DNA of 64,000 bases from Nephrocerus scutellatus (taxonomy: Eukaryota > Arthropoda > Insecta > Diptera > Pipunculidae), in contig OX352761.1 in assembly GCA_947095585.1 (NCBI GenBank), positions 22,101,777-22,165,776 of the forward strand. The letters run 5' to 3'. The notes beneath the pieces were generated by a model that saw only the letters and a list, made by a program, of their open reading frames with translations, made no database searches and was not told the origin of the DNA. Position 1 is the stretch's first letter; each line of letters begins with the position of its first letter. Positions 1 through 10,375 of the stretch are shown here, piece after piece. Both the position numbers and the translations under genes were made by a program.

Positions 1-576
1 GATGCTCATGTATTTGGTAAAATGGAATGGCTTCTTTTTCCGCTTTTATTTATTTGTTGGAATTGGAATGCAATTTTGAATATCACTTCCGTTGGAGGCG
101 GATTTTGCCCGAAATAATTGTACACGTATTACTGGTGCATATTCACTTACGCATGTCTGTGGAGAGATAGAGAGAATAGTGCTTGATTAAGTAGGTAAAA
201 AAAAGTGCAGTCAGTTGTAGAAGTCGACTTTGAAGAAAGTAATATCAAATAAGTATATATTACAGAGTACATACTTTATATACAGCCTGGACAATATATT
301 GATTCAACATGATTCGGAATTGTAATTTTTTGGCTATTTGATATAAATTGCCTTTTTTTAAACCTATTGCCAAGGGAGAACTCTCTGAATGACTTGCACC
401 ACGGCTGGTGGGTGGGTGGTGGTTCTTCAGACAATAGTTGACGTCTTTCTTAAGACCAGTTTAACGACCTGGTAAAACATCTTCCGCAAACAGATGGTGG
501 TAAAATTTTTCAAGTAGTCTCTCTTAATAAAGGTAACAGGTATCTCCGAGACCAAGGTACAAACCATCGACGAACA
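1..576. other. No gene recognised
   Basis: AT-rich sequence with no open frame, RNA gene or repeat that I can name. Its right end runs into a Jockey ORF1 remnant, so part of it may be decayed 5' sequence of that element. Confidence 0.5.
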
Positions 577-960
577 AATTTTTTTGATAGTCTAGAGGAA
601 AACAAAAAGAGATTTTACACCTATCAACTAAAAAGCTGTAAAGGGTTAACCGTAGTTATCAAGGGGATCCAATACACCATTCAAACATCTCAAATTAAAG
701 AAGCGGAAATAGAAGGCTTTAAAGTCAGGTATGTTTAAAATATCATAAATAGAGAAAATAAACCCCAGCCACTCTTTTGAAGCGAGTTGGGCTTTATGAG
801 GAACAAAATTCTTGTGGCCGAATTTTGTTCACACAAAACATGCCATATAGTTTTCCCCAAATTCGGGTGCACCCTGTACCCACGCAGTGCAACCACCAAA
901 CGCATATGAAAATAAAACAGCCAAAACAACATCAAGCCACCAATCACAGCGCAGAAAACT
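577..960 (+). pseudogene. Jockey-clade ORF1 (Gag) fragment
   Basis: An open stretch at 577-735 reads NFFDSLEENKKRFYTYQLK and continues KGLTVVIKGIQ. This matches the pre-zinc-knuckle domain (PRE_C2HC type) of Jockey-clade ORF1 proteins, which bind the element RNA. After a stop at 736-738 the same frame continues with NIINRENKPQPLF, also typical of this domain. A frame change near 776 follows, and the expected CCHC knuckles are not recognisable. No reverse transcriptase follows. It is a short dead remnant. The family call rests on motif memory rather than alignment. Confidence 0.6.
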
Positions 961-987
961 ATTTAGAATTTTTGCTACGCAAAAAGG

Positions 988-1026
988 TATAAAAGGACGA
1001 GCATGCAGTCAATCGGTCTCTTAGTC
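988..1026 (+). promoter_or_regulatory. TATA box plus initiator-like motif
   Basis: TATAAAA at 988-994 is followed at about the expected 30-bp distance by TTAGTC at 1021-1026, close to the arthropod initiator TCAGTY. It lies just upstream of the satellite array. It could be the promoter of an LTR or of a decayed element. No transcript can be assigned. Confidence 0.35.
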
Positions 1027-1101
1027 TTCATTTTGTGCTGTTCGGATCACGTGGTGGTAAGTCGTTATTAATAAAACTATTTCACTGACTTTCACTGACA
1101 T

Positions 1102-1290
1102 TCGCTGCCGTCGTCTCTCTCTGCTTCCGTCATTCGTACGACGTAACTTCGCTGTGTTGGTTCCCTACAGGTTGTTACTCTGGTACCTCCAGCAAATCGC
1201 TGCCGTCGTCTCTCTCTGCTTCCGTCATTCGTACGACGTAACTTCACTGTTCCCTACAGGTTGTTACGCTGGTACATCCCAGCATATCGC
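1102..1290. repeat. 95-bp tandem duplication
   Basis: The unit starting TCGCTGCCGTCGTCTCTCTC at 1102 recurs at 1197, a period of 95 bp. A third, partial start lies near 1287. The second copy is about 5 bp shorter in the stretch before the CCCTACAG motif. It forms the left edge of the satellite region. Confidence 0.8.
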
Positions 1291-1395
1291 TGCAGACGAC
1301 TTTCGCTGCATTCGCTACTGTCCTCACGTCAAGGTACACGTCACTTCATCGAAGCTCTCGCGTTACTCACGTCACTTCATCAAGGCTAGTTGCTA

Positions 1396-2395
1396 CTCAC
1401 GCTCACACATCGCTCAGGAGTCTCGACTATCTCACGCTCACACATCGCTCAGGAGTCTCGACTGTCTCACGCTCACACATCGCTCAGGAGTCTCGACCGT
1501 CTCACACTCACACATCGCTCAGGAGTCTCGACTGTCTCATGCTCACGGATCGCTCAGGATTCTTGATTGTCTCAGGCTTCCGCCCACAAATCGCTCAGGA
1601 TTGACACTCGACTTAGACTCACTCCAGCGCCTCGCTCAGGACTTACGCTCATCAAAGGCTGACGCCTTGCTCAGGATTTACGCTCATCAAAGGCTAACGC
1701 ATCGCTCAGGATTTACGCTCGTCAAAGGTTAACGCATCGCTCAGGATTTATGCTCGTCAAAGGCTAACGCATCGCTCAGGATTTACGCTCGTCTAAGGCT
1801 AACGCATCGCTCAGGATTTACGCTCGTCAAAGGCTAACGCATCGCTCAGGATTTATGCCTGAAACACAAACACGCTTCAGCTTCGTCTTCGCTGCGTTAC
1901 GATGCAGCCGCTTTACATTTGCTTTGAATGACTTTTCTCTATATGGCATTTCTCAAATGAGAGTTCTGCTACAGTTCTCTGCCTTGAACTGTCAGGCAAA
2001 GCAAATGTTCAGCACTTTTGAACTAGAGCTTCCGTTTGTAGCTTCGTTACGTAGCATTATGTTTTTCGTTACGATTGCCAAACGAAACGTTGAAGCCGAA
2101 GCGACATTGTGATAGGAAGCATTGAAATCGTATGGCTGAACTCGTAAACGTCAGGCGAAGCCGAAGCTGAAGCCTGTTTGTGTTTCAGGCATTACACTCG
2201 TCAAAGGCTAACGCATCGCTCAGGATTTACGCTCGTCAAAGGCTAACGCATCGTTTAGGATTTACGATCCTCTCAAGCTCACACCAGCGCCTCGCTCAGG
2301 ATTTACGCTTACGCATCGACTAGGGCGCACGCTCGTCACAGGCTCACGCTCACAAGTCGCTCAGGATTTACGCTCGCCCCAAACTCACGTTAAAT
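1396..2395. repeat. 35-bp satellite array (two subfamilies)
   Basis: Two related 35-bp unit types share the core CGCTCAGGA. The first has starts at 1431, 1466, 1501 and 1536 and the core CACATCGCTCAGGAGTCTCG. The second runs from about 1632 to 1855 and again from 2192 to about 2270, with the core TCGCTCAGGATTTACGCTCG. Degenerate units continue to about 2395. Open frames here arise because 35-bp units shift frame at each repeat, so they are not genes. The array is interrupted at 1856-2191 by a MITE. Confidence 0.9.
1856..2191. mobile_element. 336-bp MITE with TTA target duplication
   Basis: The ends are inverted repeats: TGCCTGAAACACAAACA at the left and its reverse complement at the right, extending to about 37 bp with two mismatches. 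TTA flanks both ends (1853-1855 and 2192-2194), and the satellite continues on both sides. There is no transposase. A 3-bp TTA duplication fits PIF/Harbinger-type elements, although the termini are not the classical GGG/CCC form, so the superfamily is inferred. An 85-codon open frame inside it is fortuitous. Confidence 0.85.
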
Positions 2396-3406
2396 TATAG
2401 GTAATAAGGAAAAAGAAAATAAGGAAAATACTTTGAAGAGTCTCAAAATAGAAATTTTATTGTAACGACCCCTTGCTTCAGATAATGCTGGTCACGCTGA
2501 GTTTACCCCGGCTGGGAAAACTCCGTTACAACTTCAACCTAAAAACTCTTAAAGAATTGAACCATCTTTCAAATCTGAAATACTTTTAAAAAATTCTCAT
2601 CAAATGCATTTTTTCATAATGCAAAGTTGTTGTCCATTGTAATGGACAAGGGAGAATTCTTAAAATTAAATTTTGTTTTCGATACAAAAAAAGTAGAAAT
2701 CAAACAAAAGAACAACTAATACATCGTACATCATGTTCATTTTTCAGAATCATAATAGTAACATCTAGCCTCCCGAAAAACCGCGTCAACTGTCACGCTA
2801 TAGCAAACTCATATTTTTATAATAAATAAATTTTAGTAAATACTTTACCCTTAAACGATAAAATTTTCATGGCTGCATTATGGTAAGGTATACACTTTTG
2901 CAACTTGTCCTTTGGTTGGTGTTTGTCAACGACAACGACTAAGACGACACACACGAAAGCTTCTGCCACCGGAGATGGAGGATGCGTCACGTATCGTGGC
3001 AAAATAATATTTTAATTATATTTCGAGTAAAAGAAAAAGGACGAGTTTGAACAAAAATTCGGTCTGAGTTGGGGTGTTATCAATAACCAAGTACATGAAG
3101 CCAAAGTGAAGAGCATTATCCTCTGCGGTTTTTGAACTAACGAAGTGTAAATTTTTTAATTGTTCATTTATCGTTTCTGTTTTTCTGTACTACCTTGAAC
3201 ATGTTTTTAAGATAAGTTTCATTTCAGAGAACTGATCAGATATTTACTCGTAATCAGACGGTAGTAAAATGTACAGAATTTTTGTCCAGAGCTGTTGAGA
3301 AGACTCTTAAGTACTATCCATAATTATGGCGCGAGGCCAATAACCTCGCCTGTAAAAAAACCATATTACGGAAACCAAAATCAGCCTCGGATACACTGAT
3401 GAACGA
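2396..3406. other. No gene recognised
   Basis: AT-rich sequence without a supported gene. A short inverted pair TGTAACG/CGTTACA at 2461-2467 and 2524-2530 is the only structure I noted. Open frames on the minus strand near 2817-3002 have no recognisable domain. Confidence 0.5.
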
Positions 3407-4960
3407 CGACTACCACGGCAACGAAAACGGCTAAATGATTTAAGAATTTTCTCGTGGAACGTACGCTTACTGTATAGAGCTCGAGCTGCACAGCAGCTAG
3501 CCCATACCCTGTCCAAATATAATGGTGACCTAACAGCTATTCAAGAGATGCGATGGACGGGGAATGGTGTCTTACAAAAATCAGAATATGACATATATTA
3601 CAGCTGTCATGCAAGATATCATGTATTCGGGGTGGGGTTTCTAGACAGCAAAAGAATGAAACCCACCGTTATCGGCTTTAAAGCAGTAAATGAACGGCTG
3701 TGCACCCTTCGTGTGCGGGGCAGATTTAAAAACATAAGCCTCATAAACGCTCACGCACCACCTACAGAGTATTACCCAGATGATGAAAAAGAAGAATTCT
3801 TTGAATCAATCGAACGGGAACTCAATGTCTGTTCACAGTATGACATAAAAACCCATAGCTTACACGAGAACACTAATGACAATGGACAACGAGTCATAGA
3901 GATGGCAGTAAGCAATAATTTGGTCGTTGCGAGTACAAGGTTTGCGCGTAAAAATATCAAAAAAGCCACCTGGGTACCTCCTGATGGAGTCTCTCGCACC
4001 CAGATAGACCACGTGTTGATAGACCGCCGCCCCGAACCTGATGACGGTACGAACATACCGAGGTGCCAACGTCGACTCGGACCAATATCTTGTTGGTATG
4101 GTGCTCAGGGCGCGGATTGCATAATCAAGAAAGACAGCATTCGCGAATCATATTCGAGTCAACACTGCTGCCCTTCGCAACGAGGAGTCCAGAAACAACT
4201 ACGGTCAAGGACAGGACTCGCCCTAAATGCAGGTCCTAGGGCTGAGATGCCGGGCGTAGAAGAGAAATGGAAAAGCCAAGAGAAACGGACAAGCCTTAAG
4301 AATACTGTCATTATTCAATCTGACTGACTCAATCTAAGGCAGTAGTCGTAGAGCTCGAAACGACTGGTGCGATGACGAATGTAAGCTAGCGACTAAACGT
4401 AAGAATGTTGCGTACCAAGCAATGCAACAATCTTATAGAACGCGGGCACGCAAAGATGAATATAAAGAGCTCAGAAGTTATGAAAAAACAGTTCACCGGC
4501 GAAAGAAGGCAGCCTGGGAGAAGAATCTCGTCCGTGAACTAGCGAGGACCGCACCAGGCGCGAATACACCACGTTGCACATCCTGCAGGGACAAAGGGGG
4601 TAATCTGATCGCCGATCTTAAAGGCATCTTAGAGCGATGGGAAGAGCACTTTCATGAGTTGCTAAATGGCCAGTTAACTGAAGAATTGGAGGCTCCACCA
4701 ATGATCACCAAGCATAGACGAAGGTAGCAGAGCGAGTGGCTTCATCGCAGGCAAATCAACAACTGATCCCATTTACACCCTTAGGCAGGTGATGGGAAAA
4801 TATCTAGAATTTCAAAACTTACTACAGCATCTTTTTATAGACTTTAAAGCCGCCTATGATAGCATAGCCAGAGTAGAACTTTATAAAGCCATGAGAGAAT
4901 TCGGCATCCCAAATAAACTGCCACGACTATGTAGGTTAAATATACGTATGTATATATGAT
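3407..4960 (+). pseudogene. RTE-clade retrotransposon, internally deleted (copy 1)
   Basis: The frame opening at 3407 reads DLRIFSWNVRLLYRARAA and then DLTAIQEMRWTG, the N-terminal signature of the RTE (BovB-like) apurinic-type endonuclease. Open frame 3548-4327 continues through LINAHAPP to TQIDHVLIDRR. The segment that should carry the GDFNAK catalytic motif is missing between QYDIK and THSLHENTNDNGQ. The connector (4422-4727, ending LLNGQLTEELEAPP) is followed at about 4738 by RT motif A, LFIDFKAAYDSIARVELYK. The stretch normally lying between (GSDGIPAELIK to the YRGI motif) is deleted. The copy ends near 4960, before the YADD box. The protein would nick target DNA and reverse-transcribe its own RNA, but this copy is dead. 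Confidence 0.85.
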
Positions 4961-5073
4961 CTTGATCATTGATAATATTGCTTAATATATTCCAATGGAC
5001 CATGTCTTGCAACCCTATGTAAATGTGTTGTATCGAGTGTATTCATAGCTGCGATATCACATCCTTTCTCTGA

Positions 5074-5211
5074 GCTGGACCTGCATCTTTAGCACTTGTT
5101 GCTAGCCCTGCTGGAATTGCAGTTCTATTTATTGCCGCTATATATTTGGCTGCAGCAGCTTATGCTTCATATCAGCGAATGAATGCAATGGAAGGCGCCT
5201 TCTTGTTATAA
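5074..5211 (+). other. Short alanine-rich hydrophobic ORF, unassigned
   Basis: A 45-codon open stretch between in-frame stops at 5071 and 5209 encodes a hydrophobic segment (AGIAVLFIAAIYLAAAAYA) long enough to span a membrane, followed by SYQRMNAMEGAF. It has no methionine before the hydrophobic part. I do not recognise it. It may be chance or a decayed exon. Confidence 0.15.
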
Positions 5212-5221
5212 GCCAAGTCAA

Positions 5222-5482
5222 AATATCTGGATGTTCTTCATTTCTTCAGATCTGACTACTATTTGCAAGGTATTGTTTGGGCAGATGCCAACAAGACTAC
5301 ATTGCATCTACTAAAGAGAATTCAGAACAGCGCGATAAAAGTACTTGGTGACGTCGATATCGCGAAAACAATCGAATCGCTTGAACATCGAAGGAATGTT
5401 TCCTGCTTGTCACAGTTTTATCGCTTTTACTTTTAGCGGGTTTCAAAAGATATATCCAGACGCATCCCGCATACACATGTGT
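5222..5482 (+). pseudogene. CR1/Jockey-group RT C-terminal fragment
   Basis: The frame reads LLKRIQNSAIKVLGD, then SLEHRRNVSCLSQFYRFYF. This is the conserved tail downstream of the RT in CR1/Jockey-type elements (usually a form like RIQKRAIRLIGD...SLSHRRDVASLSLFYRYY). A stop follows, then RVSKDISRRIPH. The RT core is absent. It passes directly into a Helentron-like repeat. Confidence 0.6.
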
Positions 5483-5892
5483 CTCTCCGATAGACAAAAC
5501 TTTTTTAAAAAATTTGGAGACCCCGGGCCAAGGGTCATTGGGCCCCAAAATTTTTTTTAAAAAAAATTAACCCGATTTTTTTTAAATTTTATATATGTGT
5601 GTATTTCCGATGGGAAACACTTTTTGCAAAAATTTTGGAGACAGGGTTTGGAGGGTCATGCGGCCCCAACAAATTTTTTTAAAAAACTTAACCCGATTTT
5701 TTTAAAATTTTATATACGTGTGTATCTCCGATGGACAAAATTTTTTGTAAAGTTTTTGGAGTGAGGCCCTGAGGTCCGAGGGGTGCCCATATAAATTTTT
5801 TTAAAATTTTCGATTTTCTTCAAATTTAAACACATACTCATCTCCTATTTACCTATTTACATGAAAAATTGTATTTTTATGGGTTGTTTTTT
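5483..5892 (+). mobile_element. Helentron-like element, 3' part (copy D)
   Basis: It contains tandem core units starting TTAACCCGATTTTT at 5567 and 5688 (period 121 bp). Each unit has the CACATGTGTAT-like and GGCTCCCATA-like blocks of the family in diverged form. It ends with TTTTTATGGGTTGTTTTTTT at about 5873-5892, the same right end seen in the copies at 19.9 and 55.7 kb. It is non-coding and lacks the left-end microsatellite. Confidence 0.65.
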
Positions 5893-7936
5893 TAATTTTA
5901 TTAATTTCCTGTTTTATTAATATAAAACTATCCAATGTCTTCTTCTTGTTTCTGTTTTCGTTTATGGATAGAATCAATCGTCCCAATAACGTAGGGGAAT
6001 CCACGTATTCTTTGAACCCATCGATGACATCTATTTTCTCGAAAGTGGTTAGGGGCATTTTAATGTAATCTTCTGATTTCGATGCAAACGCCTTTTCTAC
6101 TCTAGCACTTACATTGTTTAGCGTTGGTTGGCTAAGTCAATGCATGTCCGCATTGAATCTCAAGGAATTCCGTAATTTACTAAAAATATTTAGATAAACT
6201 ATAACATGCATATTTCAGAGCGACAACAATATTGTTTTGGAATGTCACTACCACTTTTGTCCCCTTTCAAATCATCTCTTGCGAGATTAATTAATTTTGT
6301 TATCATTATAACCTTTGGAAAAATTATATATTTTAAAACTCATATTCCTCTAATTCATCCATGGGGTAGATTCGTATTTTATATGTTTTCTGATGATGAT
6401 ATCAGTATCACTGGACCTATTCGTTGGATTTAGGAAATCCAGGAAATTTGAAAACATTATGGTTCTAGTTAAGTACTTTACGGTTCAGTTGCTAACAGTT
6501 CGATGTCGTTGCTTTGAGAAAATTTCGATTAGTTACGTTCCACACTTGTTTGAGGCATTATCTTTGACCCTTAAGAAGTGGGACAGTTAAAATCTAAGTT
6601 GCTTTTGCATTTTTTTTAATTAAAAGTAGCATATCTCCTTTGGCATATATATTGTTAGTTAGTTTAAAGTACCTTCCTATGGTTAACAAAATAGTTATAT
6701 TTGATATCATACTCGTAAATGTGGTAGAACAACTATTTTACATTTGGGCTCACACGAAGCATGTTAATTTTGACTGCAAAGAGTTCGAAAGAACCTTATA
6801 GAAATTTCTGTTGTACAAAGAATATAACCAAATATTCGACAATCGATCAGCAATTTGCATACACTGTTTTCCAAATACCGAGCAAATATTGCGTTTTACG
6901 TTACAACCCAAAACATCCAAAAAAATTTCTCCTCTGACCGATTACTCGTATGTATAGCGGATCAAATCACTAGGAGTAAAATTGTCTGTCAGCAGATGGG
7001 CGCTCTCCAAAACTGGCAACACCTGGCGACATATTATATTACATCCTATAGGCAATCAAACTGAAAAATGCGTAAATGTATTCGTAAAATGTAAAACTTG
7101 CCATTTTCCAGTATATTATGTATCCTGAATGATGGCAAAGTTAAAATGATATTACTCTGAATGGTGTTGTTCGACGGGGAGGGTCTGTGGCGGAACACTT
7201 ACGGCTATATGACAAAAAAACAAACCTGCACTAGGGTATGTGACATAATGAAGTTTTTCCTTTTGAGATGAACATAATGCCTTTCGGGTATCAGTATGTC
7301 TTCTGTCTTCTGTTTGCAAAACATCAAAATGTAATTAGTTTTCGGGATTAGCATACAAACAGCACGCAACCAAAAATGATAAAATGGAAATGATAAGGGG
7401 TAGCAACATGCTGTGAAGCAAATGGTATCCTTCTTCCTCTTCTTCGTTTTTAAATGAAAAATTAGCTAATCCTTGCTTCTTTTGTACACAAGAGGAACAT
7501 TGTTTGTTAATGGAAATGGCTTAGCTAATTTTCGAGACAATAGAAATTTTAACTTTACATTTGACATTGAAACGTAACGAAATCTTGCTATCATACAGCA
7601 GTTGAGTTGAATACGCCTTGTAATTCTGTAAAGCCTTACTGGGCTTTCTTTCTTCTCAATTAACGGATTTACTAAAAAAATAGTAAAAAACCTTCTGACT
7701 TTTAAGGATTTCGAAATAATGAATTCATGGTAATAACTGAACAGCAGCACACAGAACTTTGACTTTCACTATAAGAAGGCATAAGCGGATGCCATTTTTA
7801 TGTGATCTGGAAAAATAATGTTTATGCAATTATAGACCGAAAGCATTAAATTGACTTATTTTTATTGCCATATTAGTAAAAACTCGAAAAACTGTCGAAG
7901 TAACTGCCACTTCCGGTTGACCGATTTCTGTTAAAA
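5893..7936. other. No gene recognised
   Basis: Two kilobases of AT-rich sequence. The open frames here (for example at 6206-6433 and 7466-7750) are short, low-complexity and carry no domain I recognise. It may be host intergenic or intronic DNA, or very old repeats. Confidence 0.5.
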
Positions 7937-9735
7937 TCACGTGGGACCTCCCAATCGGCTTGAAAGTAATCTGGATATTTTACTTGGCTTATACATATGT
8001 TGTTGCATGGTCAACCTACATAGTCGTGTCAGTTTATTTGTTTTATCGAATTCTCTGATGGCTTTATAAAGACCTACACAGGGTATGCTATCAAAGGCGG
8101 CTTTAATAATAATAATAATCGGCGCAACAGACCATTGTGGTCCAAGGCCTAGCTTCTCGCGACCATTGAGCGAATTGAGAAGCTTTCCGTGACATGTTAT
8201 TACTCTCGGAACGTTTGTCACCCTTTCGCGAGAAGTGGGAAACCGTGAAAAATACTTTTGGTGGGATTCGAACCACGAACTCCCTGCTCAGTAGCCATGC
8301 TCATTTCCACTGAGCCACGGTGACCACCATAGGCGGCTTTAAAGTCTATAAAAAGATGGTGTAGTGAGTTTGGAAACTTTAGACATTTTCCATCACCTGC
8401 TTAAGTGTGTAAATCTGATCAGTTGTTGCTTTGCCTGTGATGATGCCAAACTGGTATGGACCAATGATATAAAGTCATCATTGATCCATACCAGCGTATT
8501 GGGCTATCTTGTCTTGAAAGATGGAGGAGAAAATCTTATACGCCGTACTGAACTCCTTTCTTATGTAAGTGGCACAGGATGCCACTTCGTCAGTCTTCTG
8601 GCATCGCTTGTTTCTCCCATACTTGCACTATTAGTTCATGAATTGCTTGGTGTATTTCAGGGCATACTGATTTAATCAGCTTAGCTGGGATACCATCTGA
8701 TCCTGAGGCCTTATTGTTTTTGAACCGATTTATCGCTCTGATTACTTCGTCTATGCTTGTTGGCTGCAGCAATGTGTGGTCGTCGGTTATTGGTGGAACC
8801 TCCAATTCCTTAGTTAGCTGGCCATTTATCAATTCATGAAATTAATTTTCCCATCGCTCTAAAATACCTATGAGATCGTCGATCAGATTACCTTATTTGT
8901 CTTTGCAGTATGTGCAATGCGGTGCATATTACATCATACCGCTGACTCATTTGTGAAACTTCCACGACTGGTGCTCTCTCTACTGGATTAGATTCTTTTC
9001 CCAAGCTGCTTTCTTTCGCCGGTGAACAGTATTTTCATATCTTCTGAGCTCTTTATATTTTTCTTTGCGTGCCCGCGTTCTATGATATCTTTACAAGCGC
9101 GGTGCGCAACATTCTTACGTTCAGTCGCTAGGTTCCACGTGGTCTATCTAGTTGCGGGTGGCTCCATCAGAAAATATCCAGGAGGCTTTGTAGATATTTT
9201 TACACGTAAACCTTGTAATCGCAACGACCAAATTATTGCTTGCTGCCATCTCTATGACTCGTTGTCCATTGTCATCAGTGTTCTCGTGTTCTCTATGGGT
9301 GCTAATGTACTGTCTGAATACTGGTTTCCTAATTATTTTGGCATTCATTCCCCCGTTCGACTGATTCGAAGAATTATTTTTTTCACCATCTAGAAAACCA
9401 CCTGTACCTGCGTGAGTGAACGTTTATGAGGCTTATGTTCTTAAATCTGCCCCGCAAGCAAAGATTGTATAGCCGTTCATTTACTGTTCTAAAACCGATA
9501 AAGGTAGGTTTCATTGTGACTAGAATTCCCACCCACAGCATATGATGTCTTGCATGACAGCTTAAATAGATATCTCTTATTCTTACCATTACCTGTTATA
9601 TCAGCATTATATTTGGACAGGGTATTGGTTAGCTACTTTGCAGCTCAAGCTCTATACAATGAAAGTACGTTCCATGAGAAATTTCTATAATCGTTTAGCC
9701 GTGGTCGTCGTCATTCATCAGTGTATCCGAGGCTG
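7937..9735 (-). pseudogene. RTE-clade retrotransposon (copy 2), split by a SINE
   Basis: Read from the high coordinates, the endonuclease start (FSWNVLSLYRA) is followed by GFRTVNERLYNLCLRGRFKN at 9383-9589 and HENTDDNGQRVIEMAASNN at 9148-9348. The connector comes next, then SIDEVIRAINRFKNNKASGS and DGIPAKLIKSVCPEIHQAI at 8590-8832. RT motif A is near 8090 (KAAFDSIPCVGLYKAIREFD) and the tail near 7940 (SKISRLLSSRLGG). Stops and frameshifts are frequent. A tRNA SINE at 8107-8330 sits inside the motif A region with its own target duplication. The order matches copy 1 but the orientation is opposite. Confidence 0.85.
8107..8330 (-). mobile_element. tRNA-derived SINE with 12-bp target duplication
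   Basis: On the minus strand the element starts with a tRNA-like head: A box TGGCTCAGTGG and B box GGTTCGAATCC at normal tRNA spacing, recognised by RNA polymerase III. A family-specific body and a (TTA)n tail follow. AGGCGGCTTTAA is repeated at 8095-8106 and 8331-8342, flanking the insertion. It has no coding capacity and would depend on a LINE, plausibly an RTE element, for mobility. Confidence 0.9.
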
Positions 9736-10235
9736 ATTTGGGTTTCCGTAAATGCTTTTTTACTGATGAGGTTATTGGACTTGCGGCAACCTTACATTAA
9801 AGAGACTAGCTTTTTCTGTATTGGACAAAATTTACCACGGCCACCACGTAGACGTTGGATCGTACTTCAACCAGTCAGAGATAGCTGTTCCGCCTATTCT
9901 GCTGCTAGTTGACCGCCTGACTACAGACTCCGCTAATTCAGATCCGGAAGTCGATGTCCTTATTTCGTTTTGCAGGGTCGTCATATCCAAGGCTGTTGGT
10001 TGTATCATGACAAGACTGCTTTTCTACGGTTGAATAGTCAACATCACGTGAAACCACTAAAATGACCAGGTTATTTGATGTATCATGCCGGTCCTTAGAC
10101 GACCTGAAGCTCTGAATTACTACAAGTAGCCCAACTAAGGTATTCACCAAGTCATTCATCCGAGCTGCAAATATGGGATGCCAACGTTGACTTAATATTA
10201 GGAATTCATTCACTTTCGTTCAATATTTTGGGAGT
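9736..10235. other. RTE 5' flank, otherwise unassigned
   Basis: This lies upstream (minus sense) of RTE copy 2. The first part may be its 5' untranslated region. The rest has no recognisable coding content; a 91-codon minus-strand open frame at 9938-10213 has no domain. Confidence 0.4.
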
Positions 10236-10375
10236 ATCCGGGTGGAAAATCTCCTTCGCAGTTTTGCATCTCTAAACTCTGGACGTCCTGGTCTACGCCA
10301 TCCCTCCAGCGTAGGCTTGGCAGGCCGCGCACTATACCAATAAGATATTAATCCGACTCGACGTTCATAAAACAT
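10236..10375 (-). pseudogene. RTE C-terminal fragment
   Basis: The minus strand carries CCAAGCCTACGCTGGAGGGA and CCAGGACGTCCAGAGTTTAG. These match, almost base for base, the end of RTE copy 4 at about 44300-44370 (LRWKDGLDQDAQSLGMQNW). Only the last part of the coding region is present. It is separated from copy 2 by about 500 bp, so it is an independent scrap. Confidence 0.7.

Noticed and set aside
1154..1732. 192-codon open frame over the satellite
   Set aside because: It arises from the repeat itself: a 35-bp period cycles through frames and here happens to avoid stops. It has no domain.
1855..2112. 85-codon open frame in the MITE
   Set aside because: It lies fully inside a non-coding element with inverted repeats and begins in its terminal repeat.
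1396..2395. CRISPR-like array
   Set aside because: The whole 35-bp unit is repeated with no unique spacers, and the context is eukaryotic.
2461..2530. TGTAACG/CGTTACA pair as a tiny solo LTR
   Set aside because: At 70 bp it is too short for an LTR, and no flanking duplication is evident.
8260..8330. Possible functional tRNA gene on the minus strand
   Set aside because: Internal promoter boxes are present but there is no proper acceptor pairing or end. The body and target duplication show that it is a SINE.
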